From CAUPWF01 sp036656795 (GTDB lineage: Bacteria; Bacillota; Clostridia; Lachnospirales; Lachnospiraceae): DNA of 19,580 bases. A program made the position numbers and the translations under genes. The notes beneath the pieces were generated by a model. That model ran no database searches and was not told the origin of the DNA. It saw only the letters and a list, made by a program, of their open reading frames with translations. The DNA lies in NCBI GenBank assembly GCA_036656795.1, contig JAVXHR010000030.1:1-19580 (forward strand). The letters are read 5' to 3'. Below are positions 1 to 6,771 of the stretch, in pieces (positions within the stretch are counted from its first letter, which is position 1; every line of letters begins with the position of its first letter).

Positions 1-459
1 AGAGAGAATACAGCGCTTCCAACATTGCCGGTAAAACAAAAAGGTGCACTTTTAAATAAGAAGAAAGAAGAAAAAGAGTGTATGGATATAGGGGGCTTGC
101 TTGCGCTAAAGGCGGCCAGTATAGAACATGATGCATTTTCATTAAGTGGAGGGAATCAGCAGAAAGTAGTACTTGCCAAATGGCTTATGGCAGATCCGAG
201 AGTATTGATTCTAGATGAGCCAACACGTGGTGTTGATGTAGGGGCAAAATCAGAAATACATGCACTAATGTGTCAGTTTGCAGCAAGAGGAATGGCGGTC
301 ATTATGATTTCGTCTGAATTACCGGAAGTTATGGGAATGAGTGATCGAATACTAATCTATCATGAGGGCGAGATTAACGGAGAAGTTTCTCGAGAAGAGA
401 TATTAAGTGGAACAGTGAGCCAAACGTCAATTTTGGGAAAAGCATTTGGAGAACAGTAG
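1..459 (+). CDS. Sugar ABC transporter ATP-binding protein, RbsA-type, C-terminal part (5' end outside window)
   Basis: This is the C-terminal end of a double-NBD ATPase of the RbsA/MglA class that energises carbohydrate uptake at the inner face of the membrane. The reading frame is open from the first base, so the start lies upstream. The visible part covers the second nucleotide-binding domain from the helical region (RENTALPTL, the usual segment after the PEDRK stretch) through the signature LSGGNQQKVVLAKWL, the Walker B VLILDEPTRGVDVGAK and the IMISSELPEV stretch that replaces the H-loop in this class. Nothing is missing for this half. The stop codon overlaps the AGGAGG ribosome site of the permease gene, so the two are translationally linked. 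The substrate cannot be read from the ATPase. The family call is firm; the sugar is unknown. Confidence 0.93.
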   Translation, partial: RENTALPTLPVKQKGALLNKKKEEKECMDIGGLLALKAASIEHDAFSLSGGNQQKVVLAKWLMADPRVLILDEPTRGVDVGAKSEIHALMCQFAARGMAVIMISSELPEVMGMSDRILIYHEGEINGEVSREEILSGTVSQTSILGKAFGEQ

Positions 460-472
460 GAGGAGAAAATCA

Positions 473-1453
473 ATGGCAAATAGTAGTAAAACAAAAATGA
501 TGGGGACAGATAAAGAAAAGTTCCGTATGTTTATGGGGAAATATGGTATAGGCGTTATACTATTACTGATGATGGTTGGTATCTCCATTGCAGAACCCGC
601 TTTCCGAAGTGGTGGGAACATGCTGAATGTTGCAACACAGGTATCTATTAATGCAATGATTTCTTTTGGAATGTGCTTGGCGATTACAACAGAAGGAATT
701 GATTTATCTGTGGGGGCACAGTTGGCACTTGTTAGTTGTACTTTAGGACAGCTGATTACAAACAGAGGTATGAATATATGGCTGGCTTGTTTAGCTGCAA
801 TAGGAATTGCAACAGTGTTTGGATTTGTAAATGGATTTCTGATTTCGAAATTCAATATGTTTCCATTTGTTGTAACCTTATCAACACAATTAATTATCCG
901 CGGATTGGCACAATTAATAAGTGGAGGAAGTGCGATACCCCTTGCGGATGAGACATTTAAGCAGATATATTCCGGGAAAATAGGTCCAGTTCCGCTTCCA
1001 ATTGTGATGTTAATTGTAGCCATTATTCTGATGTATCTATTATTACACTGGACAAAATTTGGTCGCTATGTTTTTGCTGTAGGTGATAATATGCAGGCGG
1101 CAATTGCGTCAGGTGTAAGCATTGTCAAAACGAAAACGATTGCATATACAATTTCGGGATTCCTAGCAGGAATTGCAGGTATTATATTTGCTGCAAAAAC
1201 AGCTTCGGCACAATCCAATATAGGGATAGGGTATGAGACGGATGCAGTGGCAGCGTGTGTACTTGGTGGTACATCTTTTGCAGGTGGTGTTGCAACGATT
1301 CCGGGAGTAGTTATGGGAATCTTCATTATTGGATTCATCTATAATGGCATGAATTTAATTGGAATTGATTCTTATTACCAATCTATGACAAAGGGCGCAG
1401 TTATCATTGGTGCGGTACTTTTGGATATGGTTATGAATAAAAAGAACAATTAA
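473..1453 (+). CDS. Sugar ABC transporter permease, RbsC-type
   Basis: This is a polytopic membrane permease of the BPD_transp_2 (RbsC/XylH/AraH) family, 326 residues, the usual length. It shows a short cytoplasmic N-terminus, the hallmark loop TTEGIDLSVGAQ after the second membrane segment, FGRYVFAVGDN before the EAA-like cytoplasmic loop, and the C-terminal VLGGTSFAGGVAT motif. I chose the ATG at 473 because AGGAGGAG (458-465) sits 7 nt upstream; an earlier in-frame ATG at 446 lies inside the preceding gene and has no ribosome site. It would form a homodimer with the upstream ATPase and receive ligand from the lipoprotein encoded next. The order ATPase-permease-binding protein is typical for this family. 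Substrate unknown; a four-carbon polyol or sugar is possible from the neighbourhood. Confidence 0.93.
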   Translation: MANSSKTKMMGTDKEKFRMFMGKYGIGVILLLMMVGISIAEPAFRSGGNMLNVATQVSINAMISFGMCLAITTEGIDLSVGAQLALVSCTLGQLITNRGMNIWLACLAAIGIATVFGFVNGFLISKFNMFPFVVTLSTQLIIRGLAQLISGGSAIPLADETFKQIYSGKIGPVPLPIVMLIVAIILMYLLLHWTKFGRYVFAVGDNMQAAIASGVSIVKTKTIAYTISGFLAGIAGIIFAAKTASAQSNIGIGYETDAVAACVLGGTSFAGGVATIPGVVMGIFIIGFIYNGMNLIGIDSYYQSMTKGAVIIGAVLLDMVMNKKNN

Positions 1454-1552
1454 AAGGATAGTAGATTGCTTGGAAAGATGATTTGGGAAGATGCGCATGC
1501 AACATTTTCCTTAATTATAAATAGCTTATTCAAAATAAAAGGAGGAAAAGAA

Positions 1553-2560
1553 ATGAAGAAAAAGGTATTGAGTGTATTGCTGTGTGCAGCAATGATGGCT
1601 ACAATGGCTGTAGGGTGTAGTCCAAAGGCAGAAGAGAAAAAGAGCGAGGATACAAAAACAGAAGCAAAAACAGGCGATGTAAATGGCGATGGAAAAATAA
1701 CAGTTGGTTATATTTCTAAAAACATAGTAGACCCATTTCACGCAACATTGAATGATGCTGCTAAAAAAACTTTTGACGCAATGGAAAAAGACAAAACAAT
1801 TGATAGCTGGACAGGAATCTTAGATGGTGAAACAGATGCCGGAAAACAAGTTGACCGTGCAGACGAATGTATTGCTAAAAAATGTGATTATGTAGTGATT
1901 CTTCCAGCAGAGTCGACAGCTTCTGATCCTGCTGTTACAAAGATGGCAGATGAAGGTATTAATGTAGTAGTTGTTAACTCTAAGACAGACAGCACAGACG
2001 ATATAGCGATGGCTTATACAGGTCCAAATGATGTTGAAGCTGGCGAAATGTTAGCACAATGGGTAATTGATCAAGTTCCAGATGGTGGAAAGTATGCACA
2101 TTGTCAAGGAATCATCGGAAATTCAGCACAAATTCAACGTGGTGAAGGTATTGAAAATAAAATGAAAGCAAATGATAAATTTGAAACAATTGGAGATTTC
2201 CCATGTGAATGGTCAGCAGACAAAGCAGCTAATGTTGCAACAGATATGATGAACAAATATGGCGATGAATTAAAAGCAATTATCTGTGATAATGATGATA
2301 TGTCATCAGCAGCTCAAAGAGCATGTAATGATGCTGGAAGAAAAGACATCGTATGTGTTGGAGTTGATGGAAATGAAAATCCATTACAAATGGTTAAAAA
2401 CAACGAATTGGGAGCAACTGTACTTCAAGATGGTGCTGGTCAGGTGAATGCAGCAGCAGATTTGATTAAGAAGAGTATTAAAGGCGAAAAAGTTGAAAAA
2501 GAAGTAATGGTTCCATTTGTACTTGTTACAAAAGATAATGTAGATGAATACCTTAAATAA
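1553..2560 (+). CDS. Sugar-binding lipoprotein of ABC transporter (RbsB-type, Peripla_BP_4)
   Basis: This is a 335-residue extracellular substrate-binding lipoprotein that delivers a sugar to the upstream permease and ATPase. The N-terminus is a lipoprotein signal peptide (MKKK, hydrophobic stretch, lipobox AVGC with the lipidated Cys near residue 22), followed by a Lys/Glu-rich linker and a two-lobed type-1 binding fold starting at ITVGYISKNIVDPFH. The hinge and ligand strands VVILPAEST, AMAYTGPND and CVGVDGNENPL are typical. The start at 1553 follows GGAGG (1541-1545); the frame is open further upstream, but the lipoprotein signal fixes this start. A 99-nt gap separates it from the permease. 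A strong terminator follows directly. The linker ends in DVNGDGKI, which resembles half of an EF-hand loop, probably by chance. Confidence 0.92.
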   Translation: MKKKVLSVLLCAAMMATMAVGCSPKAEEKKSEDTKTEAKTGDVNGDGKITVGYISKNIVDPFHATLNDAAKKTFDAMEKDKTIDSWTGILDGETDAGKQVDRADECIAKKCDYVVILPAESTASDPAVTKMADEGINVVVVNSKTDSTDDIAMAYTGPNDVEAGEMLAQWVIDQVPDGGKYAHCQGIIGNSAQIQRGEGIENKMKANDKFETIGDFPCEWSADKAANVATDMMNKYGDELKAIICDNDDMSSAAQRACNDAGRKDIVCVGVDGNENPLQMVKNNELGATVLQDGAGQVNAAADLIKKSIKGEKVEKEVMVPFVLVTKDNVDEYLK

Positions 2561-2595
2561 TATGCATAGGGTATAGTACGAAAGCTACATATGGT

Positions 2596-2630
2596 AGAAT
2601 GCCACATCTGAAAAGATGTGGCATTCTTTT
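2596..2630 (+). terminator. Rho-independent terminator after the first transporter operon
   Basis: A perfect 14-bp stem (AGAATGCCACATCT, 2596-2609, with its complement at 2614-2627) closes a GAAA tetraloop and runs into TTCTTTT. It lies 36 nt after the binding-protein stop codon, so it should end the first ABC operon. Confidence 0.92.
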
Positions 2631-2638
2631 GAAAAATC

Positions 2639-2667
2639 TTGACTTTAAAGGCTGGATTTTATATCAT
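2639..2667 (+). promoter_or_regulatory. Putative sigma-A promoter of the rpiB-like gene
   Basis: TTGACT (2639-2644) and TATCAT (2662-2667) are separated by 17 nt, each 5 of 6 to consensus. The site lies just after the terminator and about 50 nt before the rpiB-like start, so this gene is probably transcribed on its own. Confidence 0.65.
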
Positions 2668-2715
2668 CAAAGAGGTAGCGAGTTTGTATGTAGTACGAGA
2701 GGAGAATATACGATT

Positions 2716-3177
2716 ATGAAAATTGCAATTGGCTGTGATGAAGCGGCTTACAACCTGAAAGTTGAAATTATGAAACACTTAGAGGGACGCAAAGATATTG
2801 AAATAAAAGATTTTGGTGCAAATGCAGGAGACGTTGTACTGTATCCGGATGTGGCATATACAGTGGCAGATGCTGTAGCAAAAGGAGATTTTGAACGTGG
2901 AATTTTGGTATGCGGAACGGGGATTGGAATGGCGATATGTGCGAATAAGGTGCCGGGAATTCGTGCCGCAGTATGTCATGATCCGTTTTCTACAGAACGT
3001 GCCAGAAAAAGTAATGATGCACAGATTATGTGTATGGGAGAACGGGTGATTGGAGTAGAGCTTGCAAAATATTTAGTTGATATCTGGTTGAACTGTGATT
3101 TTGCAGGTGGAGGTTCTGCACCAAAGGTGGATCGTATTAATGAGTTGGAGCAAGAACACATTAAAAATGCAAAATAG
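2716..3177 (+). CDS. rpiB: RpiB/LacAB-family isomerase, probable D-erythrulose-4-phosphate isomerase (EryI-like)
   Basis: This is a 153-residue cytoplasmic aldose-ketose phosphate isomerase of the RpiB/LacA/LacB fold. The start at 2716 follows GAGAGGAG; an upstream in-frame ATG lies inside the terminator. The catalytic base Cys66 is present in VCGTGIG. Two residues that ribose-5-phosphate isomerase B normally carries are changed: the Asp-His pair near residue 9 is Asp-Glu, and the ring-opening His of E. coli RpiB (His99) is Ser99 in RKSNDAQ. A His sits instead at residue 88 (CHDPFS). The tail GGGSAPKVDRI replaces the usual GGRHQxRV. From memory, this pattern is that of the EryI/DerI subgroup, which interconverts D-erythrulose 4-phosphate and D-erythrose 4-phosphate. 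With the EryH-like gene facing it, a tetrose-phosphate role is likely; ribose 5-phosphate isomerase is the alternative. Confidence 0.85.
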   Translation: MKIAIGCDEAAYNLKVEIMKHLEGRKDIEIKDFGANAGDVVLYPDVAYTVADAVAKGDFERGILVCGTGIGMAICANKVPGIRAAVCHDPFSTERARKSNDAQIMCMGERVIGVELAKYLVDIWLNCDFAGGGSAPKVDRINELEQEHIKNAK

Positions 3178-3189
3178 TATTGTATCAAT

Positions 3190-3228
3190 GAAAAATGCCT
3201 TAGTTTGTTGCAAACTAAGGCATTTTTC
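3190..3228. terminator. Bidirectional terminator between convergent rpiB-like and TIM-like genes
   Basis: An 18-bp perfect stem (3190-3207 with 3211-3228) has a 3-nt loop TTG, with five A at its left foot and five T at its right foot. It can therefore terminate transcription in both directions. It lies between the stop of the plus-strand isomerase (3177) and the stop of the minus-strand TIM-like gene (3247). Confidence 0.92.
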
Positions 3229-3246
3229 AACGTTTAAATAACTGTA

Positions 3247-4038
3247 TTAGTGAGAAAACTGTGATTCGAAAGTTTTTTTAGCATCTCGAATTAGGGAATT
3301 AAATGCATCGGCCTGCCATGCGCTTCTGCCTGTAAAAAGACCATCGATGGATGGCTGTATAATTAACTCGTTTGCGTTGGAAGGATTAACGCTACCACCA
3401 TATAATACCGGGATTGTTTCTCCTGGAGCTCCAAAAATTTCTATTAAGGTGTCTTTGATGACGCGGTGTTTTGCTTCTGCGTAGTCAACAGAAGCTGGGA
3501 TTCCGTTTACACCAATGGCCCACACCGGTTCGTAAGCAACCCAGATATGAGGTAACTGTGACAGAGGAACATCGTGAAAACCAATTTTAAGTTGGGTGCG
3601 AAGCACCTCGTCGCTGATTCCGAATGTTTTTTCTTCCAGTGTTTCTCCAATGCACAACAGAGTTGTGAATCCGTGACTTAAAGAAGTCTTTACTTTCTTG
3701 TTCTCTGTAATGTCTGTTTCACCAAAGACATGGCGACGCTCAGAATGTCCGATCATTACTAGATCGAGGTCTAATTCTTTTAGCATAAGAGGGGAAATTT
3801 CGCCGGTAAATTGCCCTTCGTCTTCCCAACACATGTTTTGCGCTCCTAATTTGATATAATCTCTATCTACACAGGAAACAGCATTTGAAAGCGTTGTATA
3901 GGAAGGGATTACAAATAGCTCTATTTCTGTTCGGCTAATATCTTTGGTATTTGCTACAAGTTTTTGCAGATAATCAATGGTGTCGTGAATATTTTTGTAC
4001 ATTTTAAGATTGGTACCAAAATATAGTTTTTTGTTCAT
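3247..4038 (-). CDS. eryH: Triose-phosphate-isomerase paralogue, probable L-erythrulose-1-phosphate isomerase (EryH-like)
   Basis: This is a 263-residue cytoplasmic TIM-barrel isomerase. The catalytic set is intact: Asn10 and Lys12 (GTNLKMY), His98 (IGHSERR) and Glu170 (AYEPVWAIG). Other parts depart from glycolytic TIM: NWKMN is NLKMY, loop 6 reads GVNGIPAS instead of the usual GTGKTAT type, and the phosphate loop reads DGLFTGRSAW instead of the usual GGASL type. From memory, these variants match EryH (TpiA2) of Brucella and Rhizobium, which converts L-erythrulose 1-phosphate to D-erythrulose 4-phosphate. The start at 4038 follows AAGGAGGG on the minus strand, 10 nt away; ATGs further upstream precede the predicted transcription start. 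It converges on the EryI-like gene and diverges from the pdxA2 operon. Ordinary triose-phosphate isomerase activity, useful for DHAP made by PdxA2, is the main alternative. Confidence 0.85.
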   Translation of the reverse strand: MNKKLYFGTNLKMYKNIHDTIDYLQKLVANTKDISRTEIELFVIPSYTTLSNAVSCVDRDYIKLGAQNMCWEDEGQFTGEISPLMLKELDLDLVMIGHSERRHVFGETDITENKKVKTSLSHGFTTLLCIGETLEEKTFGISDEVLRTQLKIGFHDVPLSQLPHIWVAYEPVWAIGVNGIPASVDYAEAKHRVIKDTLIEIFGAPGETIPVLYGGSVNPSNANELIIQPSIDGLFTGRSAWQADAFNSLIRDAKKTFESQFSH

Positions 4039-4095
4039 GGCAATAAGGCCCTCCTTGGAAATAATCGTTGGTTTCATAGAAAAATACATGTGTTT

Positions 4096-4124
4096 ATTAT
4101 ACTCTAAAATCACAAAAAAAGCAA
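4096..4124 (-). promoter_or_regulatory. Putative promoter of the TIM-like gene
   Basis: Read on the minus strand, TTGCTT (4124-4119) and a perfect TATAAT (4101-4096) are 17 nt apart. Transcription would begin near 4089 and give a leader of about 50 nt before the ATG at 4038. The -35 box is weak (3 of 6). Confidence 0.6.
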
Positions 4125-4151
4125 TTTTAATTTTAGCAAAAATTTAACAAA

Positions 4152-4170
4152 CGAAAGAAACGAAAGAAAT
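4152..4170 (+). promoter_or_regulatory. Candidate DeoR-family operator, cluster A (tandem CGAAAGAAA)
   Basis: Two head-to-tail copies of CGAAAGAAA begin at 4152 and 4161, followed by TAGAAAA. Read in reverse this is TTTCTTTCGTTTCTTTCG, which resembles the TTTCRTTTYRTTTY-type operators known for AgaR and related DeoR-family sugar repressors. It lies about 28 bp upstream of the TIM promoter's -35 box. The DeoR gene at 8445 is the obvious candidate partner. Confidence 0.5.
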
Positions 4171-4255
4171 AGAAAATAAAACATAATGTTTTAATACAAT
4201 ATGCATAAAAGCACTTAATATAAAATATGTGTTGTGCTGAAAATACAAAAAAATA

Positions 4256-4284
4256 TTGCAATTTTAATAAAAAATGTATAAAAT
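4256..4284 (+). promoter_or_regulatory. Putative promoter of the pdxA2-kinase-permease operon
   Basis: TTGCAA (4256-4261) and TAAAAT (4279-4284) are 17 nt apart, with a TG at 4275-4276, three bases before the -10. Transcription would start near 4291, just upstream of operator cluster B. Confidence 0.6.
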
Positions 4285-4316
4285 GACTATATAAAGAAAA
4301 CAAACAAAACTTAAAA

Positions 4317-4346
4317 CGAAAGAAATAACAACAAACCGAAAGGAAC
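4317..4346 (+). promoter_or_regulatory. Candidate DeoR-family operator, cluster B
   Basis: CGAAAGAAAT (4317) and CGAAAGGAAC (4337) are direct repeats 20 bp apart, two helical turns. They lie downstream of the predicted promoter, and the second copy overlaps the AAAGGA ribosome site of pdxA2. A repressor bound here would block both elongation and start-site clearance. Confidence 0.45.
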
Positions 4347-4349
4347 AAA

Positions 4350-5381
4350 ATGACAGAAAAAATGGAGAAAAATTTATACCGACCGATTACAGCACTTACG
4401 ATGGGAGATCCTGCGGGAATTGGGCCGGAGATCGTAGTAGGAACAATGTTAGATCAAGAGGTACATAGATGTTGCAGACCATTTGTAATCGGAAGTATTG
4501 AAATTATGAAACGGGCGGCAAATATATTGGGTAAAGAACTGAACTATCATAGAATTGAGGATCCAATAGAAGCAAGATATGAATACGGAATCATTGATAT
4601 CATGGAAACAGGTGATTACGATATAGCATCTATCCAATGGGGAGAAGAACAAAAAATTGCAGGTCAGATGGCAATTGACTGGATTATGAAATCTATTGAA
4701 CTTGGAAAAGCAAAAAAAATTGATGCTGTTTCTACAGCTCCAATTCATAAGGGAGCAATTAAGCTAGTGGGCGTAAAACAACCGGGACATACGGAGATAT
4801 ACCAAGACGAGACGCATTCACCTTACGCACTTACGATGTTTTCCTGTCACAAGCTTAGAGTGTTTTTTGTAAGTCGGCATATGTCTTTAATAGATGCGTG
4901 TCATTATGCAACAAAAGAACAGGTACTTCAAGATGTGATGAACATTGATATTGAACTACGTAAAGTTGGGATTTTAAATCCGCTCATTGCAGTGGCAGGA
5001 TTGAATCCACATAATGGAGATAATGGGTTATTTGGAAGAGAAGAGATTGAGGAATTAATACCGGCGGTGCAGGAAGCGCAAAAAAGAGGAGTTAATTGTA
5101 TTGGCCCATGTCCAGCAGATTCTGTATTTCATATTGGAAAATCCGGGAAGTATGATGCGATTCTGTCGTTGTATCATGACCAAGGTCATATTGCCTGTAA
5201 GACATTAGACTTTGAAAAATCAGTAACTCTTACCTTTGGATTACCATTTATAAGGAGCTCGGTAGATCATGGGACTGCATTTGACATCGCCGGTAAAGGA
5301 ATTGCGGGAGCTGTTAGTATGATTGAATCTACAAAAGTAGTTGCAGAATATGCAACCCAGATGCATCAAAGAGAACAGTAG
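4350..5381 (+). CDS. pdxA2: PdxA2-like dehydrogenase, D-threonate/D-erythronate 4-phosphate dehydrogenase (decarboxylating)
   Basis: This 343-residue protein belongs to the PdxA family of metal- and NAD-dependent oxidative decarboxylases. It carries MGDPAGIGPE near residues 18-27, PGHTE (His147) for substrate phosphate, and the three metal His: His177 (SRHMSL), His221 (LNPHNGDNG) and His276 (YHDQGH). Vitamin B6 PdxA acts on 4-hydroxythreonine 4-phosphate. The partnership with a DUF1537 kinase and a sugar-acid permease marks this one as PdxA2, which is known to oxidise and decarboxylate D-threonate or D-erythronate 4-phosphate to dihydroxyacetone phosphate and CO2. The Gly-His after YHDQ, where PdxA usually has Gly-Leu, agrees with this. 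The start at 4350 follows AAAGGA. It is the first gene of a three-gene operon. A B6 role is unlikely because no other pdx gene is present. Confidence 0.88.
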   Translation: MTEKMEKNLYRPITALTMGDPAGIGPEIVVGTMLDQEVHRCCRPFVIGSIEIMKRAANILGKELNYHRIEDPIEARYEYGIIDIMETGDYDIASIQWGEEQKIAGQMAIDWIMKSIELGKAKKIDAVSTAPIHKGAIKLVGVKQPGHTEIYQDETHSPYALTMFSCHKLRVFFVSRHMSLIDACHYATKEQVLQDVMNIDIELRKVGILNPLIAVAGLNPHNGDNGLFGREEIEELIPAVQEAQKRGVNCIGPCPADSVFHIGKSGKYDAILSLYHDQGHIACKTLDFEKSVTLTFGLPFIRSSVDHGTAFDIAGKGIAGAVSMIESTKVVAEYATQMHQREQ

Positions 5382-5400
5382 GAGAAAGAGGAGGATTTAT

Positions 5401-6747
5401 ATGCCGTTAATTGGAGCAGTTGCAGATGATTTGACAGGAGCTACCACGATGGGAGTATTACTTGCCAGATCGAAAGCAAGAACAGCCGTTTTTTTTAATG
5501 AAGAGGCAGCAGAACATGCGAATGATACACAGAGTTTAGATGCTATTTTGGTAAGTAGTAACAGCCGTGCGCTTCTACCAAAAGAAGCTTACGAAAAAGT
5601 AAAATCAGCAACAAAGGCGCTTCAGAGAATGGGCGTAGTATATTATACAAAACGTATAGATACTACTATGCGAGGTGGAATTGGTGTAGAAATCGATGCG
5701 ATGCTTGATCAGATGGAGGAAGGAACCATTGCGATTGTTGTTCCGGCCATGCCACAGTCAAGGCGAATCTTGGTAGGAGGTTATTCTGTTATTGATGGAG
5801 TAGCGCTTGTAAATACACCGGTAGCACAAGACGTACGCACACCAGTAAGTGAAAATTATATTCCACGTTTGCTTCAGAAACAAACGAAGAGACAAGTGGG
5901 ACTTATTACACTGGATAAGGTTCTAGCGGGAACAGAAGCAGTGAAGGAGCAGATAAAACAAGAACAGTGTAATGGGTGTGAAGTCATTGTTGTAGATGCG
6001 ATTACATTAGAAGATGTTGAAATAATTGCCAGGGCGTGCATTGGATTGGACCGTAATATAGTATCAGTAGATCCAGGACCATTTACTTCAAAATTAGCAT
6101 ATCATAGAGGCTTGATTCAAGAAGAAAGCTCGAATATTCCACAGGGCGAAGTTATAGAAATGGGAAAGACAGTACTAATTGCAGCAGGGAGTGCAACACC
6201 GGTGACGCAGAAGCAGATGGAAGTTCTGTGTAAGGATAAGCGACATGTAAGTATTAGTGTGGATCCAAGTTTTCTTATAGAAGGTGGAGATATAGCTTTG
6301 AACGAAGTAACTCGGGCAGTAGCTGAGGCGTCAAAATTATTACAATCTAATCATCAACCTAGAGTGATCTTGATAGAAACAGCACTTCATGGAGAACTAT
6401 TAAACTTAGAGGAAGAGGATAGTAAACATAGTTATGGAACGGGTATGAGTGCAGAACGTATTAATTCGGGTCTGGGCATGATTATTGCGAAGATATTGGA
6501 CCAAGTAGGAAGAGATAAGATTGCAGGGATCTACACAACAGGTGGTGATACCATGGTAAATGTCTGTTATCAGTTGGGTGCCTCTTGTATTGAGGTTGTG
6601 GATTACGTTATTCCTCAGACGGATGTTGGGAGACTTGTAGGAAGTTATGATGGACTTCCGATTGTTGGAAAAGGAGGATTGACAGGAACGGATACGACAG
6701 CATTAGATATTGTGGAACGCTTATTTCGAGAATCAACGAGAGAGTAA
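5401..6747 (+). CDS. Four-carbon acid sugar kinase (DUF1537 family, DtnK/DenK-like)
   Basis: This is a 448-residue kinase of the DUF1537 family, known to phosphorylate C4 sugar acids such as D-threonate, D-erythronate and L-threonate at O4. The N-terminal sugar-binding domain carries ADDLTGA (residues 8-14) and KRIDTTMRGGIG (84-95), a variant of KxIDSTLRGNIG. The C-terminal nucleotide-binding domain carries GSATPVTQKQ (263-272), TGGDT (380-384) and GLPIVGKGGLTG (418-429), where most members have TKPGGFG. The start at 5401 follows AGGAGG at 6 nt; an earlier in-frame start at 5341 lies inside pdxA2. The gap to pdxA2 is 19 nt, so the two are co-expressed, and the product is the substrate of PdxA2. 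No epimerase or dehydrogenase for L-threonate is in the operon, so D-threonate or D-erythronate is the best guess. Confidence 0.9.
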   Translation: MPLIGAVADDLTGATTMGVLLARSKARTAVFFNEEAAEHANDTQSLDAILVSSNSRALLPKEAYEKVKSATKALQRMGVVYYTKRIDTTMRGGIGVEIDAMLDQMEEGTIAIVVPAMPQSRRILVGGYSVIDGVALVNTPVAQDVRTPVSENYIPRLLQKQTKRQVGLITLDKVLAGTEAVKEQIKQEQCNGCEVIVVDAITLEDVEIIARACIGLDRNIVSVDPGPFTSKLAYHRGLIQEESSNIPQGEVIEMGKTVLIAAGSATPVTQKQMEVLCKDKRHVSISVDPSFLIEGGDIALNEVTRAVAEASKLLQSNHQPRVILIETALHGELLNLEEEDSKHSYGTGMSAERINSGLGMIIAKILDQVGRDKIAGIYTTGGDTMVNVCYQLGASCIEVVDYVIPQTDVGRLVGSYDGLPIVGKGGLTGTDTTALDIVERLFRESTRE

Positions 6748-6771
6748 CAGTGAGAAGATGGAGGAAAAAAC

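Larger units (their letters stand above)
4114..4349. other. Divergent intergenic control region, very AT-rich
   Basis: This 236-bp gap separates the minus-strand TIM-like gene's promoter from the plus-strand pdxA2 start. It contains no credible coding frame. It holds the -35 box of one promoter, the whole of the other, and two clusters of CGAAAG-type repeats that are listed separately as possible operators. Confidence 0.7.

Noticed and set aside
1..459. Short stand-alone ATPase gene starting at a TTG near base 25
   Set aside because: The frame is open to the first base and the residues before the TTG match the conserved helical segment of RbsA, so this is a gene cut by the window edge, not a short gene or pseudogene.
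1454..1552. Internal promoter before the first binding-protein gene
   Set aside because: TATAAA at 1516-1521 has no partner -35 at 16-18 nt spacing, so a separate promoter is not supported; higher binding-protein levels may come from RNA processing.
1662..1715. EF-hand/dockerin-like DVNGDGKI in the first binding lipoprotein
   Set aside because: The twelfth loop position is Tyr, not Glu or Asp, and only one copy is present in a linker, so a calcium site or dockerin role is not supported.
4133..4348. Minus-strand reading frame of about 71 codons in the divergent region
   Set aside because: It is rich in Phe, Tyr, Cys and Leu from A/T-rich DNA, resembles no family and overlaps both promoters and operator repeats.
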